From NCBI GenBank assembly GCA_022592445.1, contig JABYQR010000259.1, forward strand, positions 1-64,000: a stretch of 64,000 bases of DNA. The letters are read 5' to 3'. Below are positions 23,457 to 33,765 of the stretch, piece after piece (within the stretch, counting starts at the first letter, position 1; every line of letters starts with the position of its first letter). The position numbers and the translations under genes were made by a program. The notes beneath the pieces are model-generated. The model searched no databases and was not told the origin of the DNA. It was given only the letters and a program-made list of their open reading frames with translations. The DNA is from Cytidiella melzeri. Taxonomy: Eukaryota; Basidiomycota; Agaricomycetes; Polyporales; Irpicaceae.

Positions 23457-24203
23457 TCTACTCAATGCATCTTGTTTTGTAAAAATGATTCGAGCCCATT
23501 TCAATCATGCACATACCGGTGTCGCGCACGAACCAGTCCAAAGAACACCTGTGTGCCTGCTCAATGTTCATGTGTCCCCACCTGAGCTTCTAACCCATAC
23601 GGACGCGACACTCGCTACACCGAATGAACACTGCCATCACACGCTCTCGATGACTGATGTGACAGCTGACAACCAGCCGCATGTGGCCACACAATGTGTG
23701 AATTTCGTTCTTCAGCTGGTCGATGCGTGTCGAATGGCATTTCTCAGAGGACGGCTTCACGCGTTTCGCACGCTCGGTTCAGGCAGGAGCCATGTGCCGC
23801 CCGACTCGAGGTGTAGTGTCGCAACACTTTTTGCCGCTACTGGACATAGCTGACTGCGCGAGGAGAGAGGGAGAGGGAGAGTGCAAGTCGGGCGTCTGAC
23901 GAGCTTTGCCCACTACTACCTGCACCAGACGGACCCCTACGCATACTCACAGAGAGATGCTGCAGACAAAATGCAATTAGTCTAGGATATCACCGTGGCA
24001 AGCATCTTGTACTCACACAGTCACGCGCACTGGGTGGCGTGCAGGCTGCAGCCACTATAAAACACGCAGTCCGCCGTATCTCACAGTCACCGTGCTGTCT
24101 CACGCAAACCTCAACGGTCCAAAGCGTCCAGCTATCGAGGTGAGTGCTACATCCAATCACTCGAGCCCAAACCAACTGAACCAGGACGGCACGACCAGAA
24201 GCC
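23457..24203. other. Intergenic region and promoter of the methyltransferase gene
   Basis: About 750 bp. Open frames crossing 23460-23850 lack start context and intron signals, and I do not support them. TATAAAA at 24056-24062 lies about 142 bp before the ATG at 24204. A possible 5' UTR intron runs from GTGAGT near 24141 to an AG near 24184. Confidence 0.5.
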
Positions 24204-25321
24204 ATGTCTAAAATCACTCGAGAGGTCACAGTCGACCCCACAGTCATCCCACCACTGGATGAATCTCTCTTGAGCCTCTCTGACACAGAAGCTGCATTTC
24301 TCCATCGCACTATCACTGCAGATGATTTTGAGCTCAGGAAGAGGATCATGGAAGTGCAGAAAGAGTGCGTGAGCAGGGATTATTCGCAGATCTAGTCCTG
24401 ACTTCTCCTAAACCCAGGGCATAGTGCGTGTTGCTCGCCAACGAACACAGCCTGATTTAACCTGACTGCTTGCTTGCAGTGCCGAACATCCCTACCCATG
24501 CATTCGCGGATTCCACTTCGTCAATCTCATGATGTCAGCAAATCCTATCTACCCTCAAGTACTGCAAGCAGGCAAGTCTGGGAATCATTCCGTCCTGCTC
24601 GATCTTGGCTGTTGCAGTAAGTCAGTTCAAAAGGGAACTACGTTGTTGTCACTCTTGCCTAAACGCATGCACAGTGGGAAGCGACGTTAGGAAAATCGTC
24701 TCAGATGGGTATCCTGCCAAGAACGTCCTTGGGGTCGACTTGCGCCAGCAGTTTCTAGACCTCGGATATCGCCTTTACGGCCAGTCATGGGACACCAACT
24801 TTTTTACGTCCGACATCTTCGAAGTGCCATATCCGTTCCCCAGAGATACGCCTATCGATACGACCCCGCTGGCCTCCGTTGGCGATCTTTCTCAACTTCG
24901 GGGACGTATCACACATTTTTACGCCGGCGCACTCTTCCATCTTTTCGACGAAGCTACGCAGTATGCTCTGGCTCTGCGCGTCGCAGAGCTTCTGGATCGA
25001 AAAACGGGTGCGGTGGTGTTTGGCAGACACCAGGGACTGATTGAGGCTGGGATGATTGACGATCATCTCGGAAGGTGAGCTCTTTCGCGCAGCGTAATGC
25101 GACTGTGTGCTAATCCCTTCTTTTCCCATAGAAATCGATATGGGCACTCTGCGGCCTCCTGGCCCCTGCTCTGGAAGAAGATTTTCTCCGAGGTCGAGTC
25201 TTCAGAGTTTGCAGAGAAGAAGGTGGTAGTAGAAGCTGAGCTTACCGAAGGTTTTGCGCAGCATGTTTTCCGAGCGCGAAGCCAGGCGAACATGCTAGTA
25301 TGGAGTGTCAGGATCGTTTAG
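24204..25321 (+). CDS. Class I SAM-dependent methyltransferase
   Basis: Four exons (24204-24364, 24480-24616, 24675-25074, 25132-25321) joined by GT-AG introns give 295 residues. Residues about 92-105 read LLDLGCCMGSDVRK, a form of motif I (the glycine-rich SAM loop) split by intron 2. NVLGVDLRQQFLDLG follows, with the acidic residue that normally binds the SAM ribose, then DIFEVP (motif II region). The PYPCIRGF block and this layout match basidiomycete methyltransferases often found near secondary-metabolite genes, as far as I recall. The substrate cannot be read from the sequence. No biosynthetic neighbours are present here. The gene looks intact, and with its TATA box is one of the few host-type genes in the window. 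Confidence 0.85.
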
Positions 25322-25499
25322 ATCGCTTAGTAGCCGCGTTGCGGTGATGAATCGGTCAAAAACTGGACATGATAACCATAAAGGTGTGTTACTACATGGC
25401 GACAAGAAATATTCAAAAAGTAGTAGCGTAAAAGCAAACGAACCATTTGCGCTCATCCTGCACATCTGCCCCGCAGAACCCAAAGACAGGCTTGTTAGC

Positions 25500-26439
25500 T
25501 CACTCCTCCGGAATAGTAGTACACTTCAACCCTCCAAAAGTCTCCCCAGAAAGCCCATGTACTCCGGACAAGTCTTGGTAATGTACGACGTAACGTCCGC
25601 TCGTCACCACAGAGGTCTTTGGCGGATCCACAAATCGAGACCGACGGGCGGTGTGTTTCTCCCACAAGAGCTCTTTCTCCGAGTCACAGCTCGAACGAGA
25701 CGAAGTCGGGCTATCCACTAGGACCTCCTCCTCCTCGTCATCGGACTCGATAGTCGGCGGGAAAACCAAATGCACGGGAACACCCTCTCCAAATTTCTTT
25801 GCCAGCCGCCGCATCTTTTGTCTACGCATGGCTGCCTCAGACGTGATGTTAAAGGTCGGGGTGGAAGGAGGCGAATCGCTTTCGCAAAACGACATGGGGG
25901 ACTGAGCCGAGTTGTCGTACGGCGGAGAACCAGGGATGTCGGTCTCTAGAGCGCAGCTGCTCGGAGGAACTTTTCCCACTCGGAGGATAGGAGGTCGTCT
26001 CGTCGGGAAACGGATTCGCCATGCTCGTTCAGATGGTCGAGGCCGTGGCGCTGGCGTCGATGAACATCGATGTGAGTCAATAGAGGACCTAGCGACGCTC
26101 GAGCTGGCGTACGACGACGATGCCAGTGAGTCGATGGAACCGCGACTGTCTTTAGAGTTTTCCTTTAATATAATGCCATGAGATATTGCTGATTCATTCA
26201 CAATGAATACGATCGTACCGTAGCATACGAGCGTGAAAAGGCTATCGACATGTCAGACATAATTTTTTTCCATATGCAACAGCTCAAAAAAAAAGGAACT
26301 CACTGTTGATTTCGTCTACGACGTGCGGAGTACTCCCGAGGACCTGCCCCAGCTTCGCATTGCTACGCAGAAGCTGCGTTCGCTGTGCCGTCGTAAAGTG
26401 GTTGTGGGTGGGAGGAGGTCGTGGGTAGACGATAGCCAT
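25500..26439 (-). CDS. Conserved basidiomycete disordered protein
   Basis: Exon 1 (26304-26439) encodes MAIVYPRPPPTHNHF and ends in a GTGAGT donor. Exon 2 (25500-26188) keeps the frame, giving about 274 residues, with an intron of 115 bp; the acceptor choice (TCAG at 26189-26190) is the least certain part. The protein is Ser/Pro-rich and mostly disordered. A basic helix (RRQKMRRLAKKFGEGVP) precedes an acidic stretch (ESDDEEEE), and the C terminus has GRYVVHYQDL. I recall small basidiomycete proteins with the motif RRKLAKLxRxLGExVP, of unknown function, and assign it there. The frame is open throughout and there is no sign of decay. Confidence 0.65.
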
Positions 26440-26918
26440 TATATGTGCTGGTATAGGGATTGCAACAAGCAGACTGAGGAAGGAACACGTACAACTCAAG
26501 AGGGAGTACACACTGGGGCCTCTGGGGCCGGTTTGAACAACGACAGCTGTATGTGAGGTGGAATACATACTCTGCAGAACAAAAAAACAGTTCTGGTGGT
26601 GACATCGGTTAAAGTGCTGCTTCGCCTGTTCCGATGTAGTCAAGCAAGACAAAAAGAATCAGACACACGCTCAAATGAGATGAAGAGCTCTAATTGTGCC
26701 AGCTTGAAAGTGCATGCACGGACCTACGGACATGGCTGTGAGCTGATGGCGAAAACAATAAGAGTGTTATTAGCCGCCCAAAACTCGTGGCTGGGATAGT
26801 TCAGTAGAATACATACAGACCCATAAGGACACCACGGAGCTATGAGATGCATTGTAAGTTGGCGAAACGAGGAATGCAACGACAAAAGTAATAAGAATAG
26901 TCCCTGAACGCCGTGGTT
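26440..26918. other. Intergenic region
   Basis: About 480 bp between the start of the disordered-protein gene and the 3' end of the UBA2 remnant. It should hold the promoter of the former and any 3' UTR of the latter. I see no additional gene or repeat. Confidence 0.5.
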
Positions 26919-28339
26919 TCAGTCAAATTCTATCACGTCAATGTCGACTTCGACCTTCTCGTCCGCCGTTTCGAGCAACAGTATGCCATCTTCCTCTGGT
27001 GTGCGCTTTTTGGTGGGGCTGCCCAGCAGGGCCAAGGAAGCCAACCCGCTCATTCGTGCCCGCTTAGCTGGAGGCTCTTCGACAATTTTGTCGTCGTGGG
27101 GTGCTGAACGCTTTTTTTGCGCGGTCGATTCCTCCTTCACTATTTTAGACGGCAGTGGCAACGGGTGAGATAGGGAAAGTGCGTCGTCCTCAGCAGAGTT
27201 GTTAGGACTACACCATCGTTAGCACAGCTGCTAGGCATTGTAGGGCATGCGTCGATAACAAACTTACGGCAACGCGCCAATGGCCACTTGTATCGTCGCA
27301 TATTCACTCTCTTCGTCTACAATCGTCAGGAACTTCCCCCTGGTGACGTTTAGACTCTCCAATGTCCGTGCGTTGTTATCGTCCCAGTCGGGATCACTTA
27401 GAACTCGCTGCTCCTCATACACACTAACCTCTCGAGGGCCCGTTACGCTGCCCTTGCCTTCACCGAACACACCTTCCCCAAGCGTCACAGCGCTGGATCG
27501 CAGAGAACTTGCGTGTGTACGTCTCTGCAGACTCCACACTTGGGGTTCGGCGAGCTGAGGTTGATGGTGCTGAGCGGTAGGTTGGGCCTAGATTGCACAT
27601 GCACGTTTCGCAGGGCACTGTATGATTTCCTGAGCGAATGCAACGCCTGAAGAACGATAAGTCCGGCGATGATTGCGTTCGTTGTTGCTATGGCGGGGAT
27701 AATGTTGCCAGCCATCTCTGGGGACAGCATCAGAACTGCATCGAGACTTTTTATACGTGCAGCCAACCTTTGACCTCCCAGCGACTTTTTCCAGGAATAC
27801 CATATGCCGCAGAACGAAGGTTAGCTGCCGCTGTTACAAAATCGAGCGTGTCATCATCGTCCTTGTCGAAGGAGATGGTCTCTTCGCCGTCACGGATTCG
27901 TGATGCTAGCCGATTAGCAGTAGGGTTTTGTAGATAGACGACTAATTGGGGGCGCACCTAGAGATGAAAAGCTCCAAATTGTCGCGTAACGTCAGCATCC
28001 GCTGGTCCTTCAGTCCGGCAGCTGAACTTGATGACGATCCGTTAAGAAGTTTCTCAGTAGCAGCACTCCCGCTGCCGCTTGCGGAAGAGCTAGCGACGTT
28101 CCCGTTCACAGGTGCATGTGGCGAAGCACCGTTTGGCTGTTGGAAGGCCTGGGACAGGGTGAACGTTCCATCCAGGATGCCGTCGAACTCTAGAGGAGTT
28201 GGCTTCGCTCTCGACCGCCACATGTCCTCCATGGAAAGGAGGTTACTGATATCCGAGTAAAAAACCTGGAACAGTACTCGTAAATCTTCGAGAATGATAT
28301 CACATGCAACAGCAATCCACACCTTCTGGAAGTAGTGCT
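26919..28339 (-). pseudogene. UBA2: UBA2 (SUMO-activating enzyme subunit 2) remnant, 5' truncated
   Basis: Blocks typical of the C-terminal half of UBA2 are present in order: LLSMEDMWRSR, PTPLEFDGILDGTF, LTLRDNLELF, NRLASRI, FDKDDDDTLDFVTAA, AYGIPGKSRWEVK, EMAGNIIPAIATTNA, the CGVC zinc pair and an acidic/basic tail ending IEFD. Visible exons: 28323-28339, 27958-28265, from about 27920 to 27768, 27268-27717, and 26919-27207. Missing: the N-terminal adenylation domain with its nucleotide-binding loop, the catalytic Cys and the first zinc pair; repeats begin directly upstream. Around 27490 one base is missing between CDPA and TLGEG, shifting the frame. No AG acceptor is visible where NRLAS resumes (about 27905-27925). 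UBA2 normally pairs with AOS1 to activate SUMO. An intact copy must be elsewhere. Confidence 0.85.
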
Positions 28340-28420
28340 CTGCAAAAACACCATCATAATGCAATATAATCTCAGAATATCATTAAATACCCATTAAATA
28401 CTCGCTTGTGGATTTTTCTT

Positions 28421-28499
28421 TAGAATACAACTACCATTGAATACAATACAATACAATACATTACAATACTATTCCTATATTCAATGGTATTCTAGAATA
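28421..28499. repeat. Short hairpin with TACAA repeats
   Basis: TAGAATAC..ACCATTGAAT (28421-28442) is matched in inverse by ATTCAATGGTATTCTA (28479-28494). The loop holds ATACA/ATACAATACA repeats. It lies just upstream of the broken start of the UBA2 remnant and could be a small foldback element or the end of the sequence that displaced the UBA2 5' half. Confidence 0.7.
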
Positions 28500-28502
28500 T
28501 TA

Positions 28503-29030
28503 TGCATGTGACAAGTTTTGAGCACATGCATGTATGTACAGCCTCTTTCCTACAATTTGCACTGTTCATGCACCCATACACAGTTTTTCAATGCTGCATA
28601 GCTACCTTAATCATTTGCACTGCCTTTGTTTTGCACTGCTCATGTACTCATACACATTTGTTGATGTTCCAGCTATGTTTTTTTATCTTTGTCTCTCCAC
28701 TTATACAGACTGTTCCCTATGTTTTTCACCGCTCATGCATCTATGTACAAGTTTTCATGTTGCGTAGCTACCTTGATCATTTGTACTGCCCCTGTTTTAC
28801 ACTGCTCATGGTCATACATGTTTCATAGTGTTGCAACTATGTGTTCCAGCTATGTTTGTGTGATCTTTGTCTCTCCACTTATACAGACTGTTCCCTATGT
28901 TTTGCGCTGCTCATGCATCTATGTACAAGTTTTCATGTTGTGTACTCTGGCAGAGATTGAGCGGGGCATTCTTGACATTCTCCAGAGAACTTTGACTCTG
29001 TACTAATTTTATCCTAGGCTGTCACATTCT
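28503..29030 (+). repeat. Tandem duplicated AT-rich repeat
   Basis: A block starting GTTCCAGCTATGTTT and containing CTCCACTTATACAGACTGTTCCC occurs at about 28665-28775 and again at 28843-28950, with a weaker earlier relative (28560-28660), a period of about 180 bp. Open frames across it translate the repeat and are not supported as genes. Confidence 0.75.
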
Positions 29031-29138
29031 GGGTTAACACACTGCCTGACGGGCTACGAGGCAAGAAAAGAGCAGCAGCTGTTCAGAAGCAAGCCAAGTT
29101 ATACATTGATCCCAAAGGGTGGCAATTTTTAGAGAATC

Positions 29139-29780
29139 TGACACGGAGACAGGGCTCGACGTGACAAACAGGAACACGAAGTGGAAAACGACGAGGAGGT
29201 GGTGGCAGGCATGGAGCACAATGCTTTCACCAGCTATCAGACTTTGTTCAAGTTGCTAGCCCAGTGAAGACAAAGTTAGTATTGTTACTACCCACTATGT
29301 AGTACAAGAGGGGTGTTGCTTACCTAGCACAGTAAAGACCAAGAGGTTGAGATGGGGGGCTAGGAGTGTACATGCAGCTGCTTATATAGACTTCAGGGAC
29401 CTGCGCACAGACCATGTTGAGGGCAGGCTTTGCAAGAAGCCGTGTGAACAAAGAACAAAAGAACTACCTAAAGCAGAACAATAGCTATTGTCTAGACCTT
29501 GCCAAGAACTCTACTTGTGAGAGAATCTATCTAAAAGGAGACCAACTATTGTATTCCATTCCCACACCTGTGAGAACATCCTTCCATAAAGAGAACAATA
29601 GGGAAAGAACAAAAGGAGTCCATGTGAACAGAATCTATGACATCAAACCCTAGCTATGGGCTGAGCCATGTGTTTGTAGCCATGTGGTCTTACTTAAGCT
29701 AAGTCACATACCAGTGTGACATAGTAGCAAGTATTGTGACCATGTAGAGCATCTAAGCCACGTGATACGGGCGCTTAATA
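29139..29780 (-). repeat. LTR of family B, inverted, truncated
   Basis: Reverse complement of the family B LTR (model: 51153-51908). It starts TGACACGGAGAC, the inverse of the LTR end, and runs to CGCTTAATA at 29780, lacking roughly the first 130 bp of the LTR. It then meets a forward LTR-B fragment directly, forming a head-to-head junction. Confidence 0.88.
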
Positions 29781-31723
29781 TGGACTCCTTTTGTTCTTTC
29801 CCTATTGTTCTCTTTATGGAAGGATGTTCTCACAGGTGTGGGAATGAAATACAATAGTTGGTCTCCTTTTAGATAGATTCTCTCACGAGTAGAGTTCTTG
29901 GCAAGGTCTAGACAATAGCTATTGTTCTCCTTTAGGTAGTTCTTTTGTTCTTTGTTCACACGGCTTCTTGCAAAGCCTGCCCTCAACATGGTCTGTGCGC
30001 AGGTCCCTGAAGTCTATATAAGATGCTGCATGTACACTCCTAGCCCCCCATCTCAACCTCTTGGTCTTTACTGTGCTAGGTAAGCAACACCCCTCTTGTA
30101 CTACATAGCGGGTAGTATCAATACTAACTTGGTCTTTACTGGGCTAGATTTCTGAATAAGTTTGATAGCTGGTGAACGCATCGCGCTTCACGTCTGCCAC
30201 CACCTCCTCGTCATCATCCACATCGTGTCCCTGTTTGTCACGTTGAGCCCCGTCTCCGTGTCATTAGGTCGAGATTGTTGTGTAAACCCTGGGTCCCCAC
30301 TCCCACCGTTTTTAAAAGTTTATTCCTGTTTGACAAGTACGTCTCCGGTCTCTCCATACCGTTGAGCTACACTTACGTTGTCCGTTTCTACCCCCCACAC
30401 ATTGTTTAGTGCCTAAAGATACACGCCCCCATTTTTCCAAGAACCTCTCTGCCACTGAGCCTCAGCTCAAGAGGTCTCTTCTACCATCTTTCCTTTACGC
30501 TCTCGCTGAAAAGCGCAAGAGCAGTCAACCTCATTGCTGGTCTGACAAAGACCTGGTCACCGTTGCAAAGTACGTGTCCAAGAAGCTGCCTGTCAAAGGC
30601 GTCACCCTCACCGTCCCCTCATACAAGGAAAATTGACAACTCCGCGCTTCCGCACGAGCATATGGAGAACAAGCAGCCGAGGAGCGTTGATATGCCCAGA
30701 AAATGGCTAGGCGCAGAGACACGGCAGCAGCCCGCAATTTGCGCGGCCCGCGTCTTCCTGAGCGGCAAATCCCTTCACTTTCCCAGCGTCGCGGGCACGA
30801 GGAGTTCACCGAGGTCACGAGGAGTTTGCCGAGGATACGAGGACTTGGCAAGGGGCAGCAACACGCGGGAAACATCCGAGGCCGGGAATTCACACCGAAC
30901 TCTAACTTTGCGTCGGAGCATGGGCCGGCCAGCCACCAAGTGTTTCGGACGCGGGTCGGACCAACGATAGAAGAAAATTCACTCGCAAACCCCGTTTCAG
31001 GAAGACTCCTATCACGCCACGCTGTGCGACTCTTGGACAATGCCTCATCACCTGCTTGCAACAGTTGGCGCCCCTTCAGCGCAAGGGCGCGCACCACTTC
31101 TCCGCGTCGACCAACGCTGTGTCCTGCCGGGCGCCGACTCGCTGGACATTTTGCCTCCGTGGACGGTGATACGCCCGGAAATCGGCTAGGCGCGGAGACC
31201 CGGCAGCAACCCGCCATTTGCACGGCCCGCATCATCCTGAGCGGCAAGTCCCTCCACTTTCCCAGCGTCACGGGCATGAGGAGTTCACCGAGGATCCGAG
31301 GACTTGACAAGGAGCAGCAACGCGCCGGAAACATCCGAGGCCGAGGAATCGCACCGAACTCTGACTCACAGACACGCCCCTTTTGCATCGGAGCATGGGC
31401 CGGCCAGCCACCAAGTGTTTCGGACGCGGGTCGGACCAACGGTAGAAGAAACTTGACTCGCGAACCCCGTTTCGGGAAGACTCCTATCACGCCACGCTGT
31501 GCAACTCCTGGACGGTGCCTCATCACCTGCTCGCGACGGTTGGCGCCTCTTCAGCGCAAGGGCGCGCGCCGCTACTCTGCGTCGACCAACGCTGTGTCCT
31601 GCCGGGCGTCGACTCGCTGGACATTTTGCCTCCGCAGACGGAAGTATTCTGCCACCATGTTTCCTCGCTCTCGCGTTTGGGTTTAGGACATAGAAGGAAA
31701 GGTTTAGGAGAGGGTCCTTAGGG

Positions 31724-31733
31724 TATATAAAAA
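31724..31733 (+). promoter_or_regulatory. TATA box of unit D, first copy
   Basis: TATATAAAAA, about 150 bp before the ATG at 31882 and followed by GGTGTTGCC. The same element recurs at 33083-33091 before the second ORF copy, so each block carries its own promoter-like site. Confidence 0.55.
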
Positions 31734-31881
31734 GGTGTTGCCTGTACTGCGTAGAAATCAATCAATCCCCACCCCAGTTCTCAGAGTTCACTTTACGCTT
31801 TGCGCTCGCGTCGAGGGAGTCTCTTCGCGCCAATAGCTGTAGCTTCTTCTGCGTTGCCTCACTGCGACTTCTTCCACGTTT

Positions 31882-32409
31882 ATGTCCGCTGCGCCTACCA
31901 ACGACAACCCGCCTCGCGTTTGCCGTTACTGTCCCACAGTTCCCCACCTACCAGACGGTCGCTGCCCTTACCGCCCGCGCCCGCGCGAGGTTCTACGCCG
32001 TTACCCCATCATCCCCGCGCCCACGCCGCCGCCAGAACCCTCAGCAGCGCCTACGGTCTCCCCTGAGAGATCAACTTCTGTATCACCCTCGCCAGCGTCG
32101 TCCGTTGCCTCCGTCGCGGACTCGCTTGATAACTGCTCCTATTGCGACACTCAGAGCGACCACCCAATTCCCCTACGTTCAGGACCTTTCGTCCCGCTCA
32201 ACTGCGATCGCCCGCGCGCGCCGCACCCAGATTGTTGGCTGTCCCCAGACTTTGAAGGCGAGGACCACGAGTGCGAACTAGTGCAGTTCAATCTCACGAG
32301 CTCCACCAACGTCGTCGTTGGCCATGCATTCGCTTGCAATATGCATCGCCGCTCGGGAAGTGTTGTTCTACACTACCGCCCCCGCGCGCAGTCTGTCGAG
32401 TCAAATTGA
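31882..32409 (+). CDS. Cys-rich ORF of unit D, copy 1 (175 residues)
   Basis: The ORF starts with ATGTCCGCT after a pyrimidine-rich leader. The protein begins MSAAPT, has CRYCPTVPHLPDGRCPYRP (a C-x2-C-x10-C cluster), a Pro/Ser-rich linker with two SPSPASS-like stretches, then CSYC, a PHPDCWLSPDFEG segment and HECELVQFNLTSSTN. No known family is recognised. The second copy at 33241 differs by substitutions and one codon deletion only, so the frame has been kept in both. It lies inside an LTR-like block, which is unusual. It could be a small zinc-binding protein of the element or a captured host sequence. Confidence 0.5.
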   Translation: MSAAPTNDNPPRVCRYCPTVPHLPDGRCPYRPRPREVLRRYPIIPAPTPPPEPSAAPTVSPERSTSVSPSPASSVASVADSLDNCSYCDTQSDHPIPLRSGPFVPLNCDRPRAPHPDCWLSPDFEGEDHECELVQFNLTSSTNVVVGHAFACNMHRRSGSVVLHYRPRAQSVESN

Positions 32410-33240
32410 CTGTGGTCTCACATAGCCTTACGCTGCGACTCGCGCTCCATTAGCTTGTCTTTCTCTTACGGTTCCTTTCGGCTTCGTTATACTGCGTTTG
32501 CTTTTAACTGCGTTATTTTACTGCGTTACTGCGTCTGCGTTTCACCTTCACTGCGTCGAGTTTACTGCGTTCACTTTCACTGCGCCCGCGTTTTACAGCG
32601 ACTTCTTTCATCTTCACCAGCGACCGCATTTTGTGTTCGAGATTCATACTGCGCCTGCGTTTACCATCCGCGTCTATCCGCGCGCCGTTTTACTACAAGT
32701 CGCGACGTCTCCCGCGCGTTCTCTTTGAGCCGCGCTAAACTCTTTTGCTTTCACCGCGCCGACTTGCCCCTTTACCCGTGATACGCGTGGTAGTTTACCC
32801 GTCTAGCTCCTTTCACATAAACCTATATCACAAACCTTGTCGCTCTTTACAGCACAGGTAAAACTAGGACTCTAAGACCACCTCGCACACTATAACACTT
32901 TCGCGCTTCCACACCTTTACACTTCTATTGCCACTTTGTGGTTGGTTGTGTTGTCTTTAAGGTTGTACTTAGTTTTGGGGCATGACTCAGTGTCTCAACG
33001 GAAGTACTTTGCCACCATGTTTCCTCGCTCTTGCGTTTGGGTTTAGGACAAAGAAGGAAAGGCTTAGGAGAGAGGTTTTAGGTATATAAAAGGTGTTGCC
33101 TGTACTGCGTAGAAAATTAATCAATCCCCACCCCAGTTCTCAGAGTTCATTTTACGCTTTGTGCTCGCGTCGAGGGAGTCTCTTCGCACCAATAGCTGTA
33201 GTCTCTCCTGCGTTGCCTCATTGTGTCTTTCTCCACGTTT

Positions 33241-33765
33241 ATGTCCGCTGCGCCTACCATCAACAACCTGCCTCATGTTTGCCGTTATTGTCCAACAGTT
33301 CCCCACTTACCAGATGGTTGCTGCCCATACCGCCCGCGTCGCAAGGTTCTTCGCCGCTACCCCATCATCCCCGCGCCCACGCCGCCGCCCAAGCCCTCAG
33401 TAGCGCCTACGGTCTCCCCTGAGAGATCCACTCCTAAATCACCCTCGCCAGCGTTGTCCATCGCCTCTGTTGCGGACTTGCTTGACAACTGCTCTTATTG
33501 CAACACTCAGAGCGACCACCCAATTCCCCTGCGCTTAGGACCTTTTGTTCCACTTGACTGCGATTGCCCGCGCGCACCGCACCCAGATTGTTGGCTTTCA
33601 CCGGACTTTGAAGGCAAGAACCACGAGTGCGAACTAGTACAGTTCAATCTCACGAGCTCCACCAACGTCGTCGTTGGCCATGCATTCGCTTGCAATACGC
33701 ATCGCCGTTTGGGAGGTGTTGTTCTGCAATATCGCCCCTGCGCGCAGTCTATCGAGTCAAATTGA
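33241..33765 (+). CDS. Cys-rich ORF of unit D, copy 2 (174 residues)
   Basis: Tandem paralogue of the ORF at 31882, starting at the equivalent ATG (MSAAPT). An upstream in-frame codon at 33223 is not needed. The clusters CRYC and CSYC and the PHPDCWLSPDFEG segment are retained. An extra Cys appears in DGCCPYRP and CDCPRAP. One codon is lost in the PRPRE/PRRK segment relative to copy 1. TATATAAAA lies at 33083-33091. Function is unknown. Confidence 0.5.
   Translation: MSAAPTINNLPHVCRYCPTVPHLPDGCCPYRPRRKVLRRYPIIPAPTPPPKPSVAPTVSPERSTPKSPSPALSIASVADLLDNCSYCNTQSDHPIPLRLGPFVPLDCDCPRAPHPDCWLSPDFEGKNHECELVQFNLTSSTNVVVGHAFACNTHRRLGGVVLQYRPCAQSIESN

Noticed and set aside
23239..23853. 204-codon plus frame after the 336-residue protein gene
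   Set aside because: It overlaps the last exon of the spliced gene in another frame and has no independent start or recognised sequence.
30531..31686. Overlapping long open frames on both strands (331 and 327 codons)
   Set aside because: They cover the duplicated GC-rich ~480 bp block of unit D. Both translate the same repeat twice, lack start context, and the plus frame runs across the block junction.
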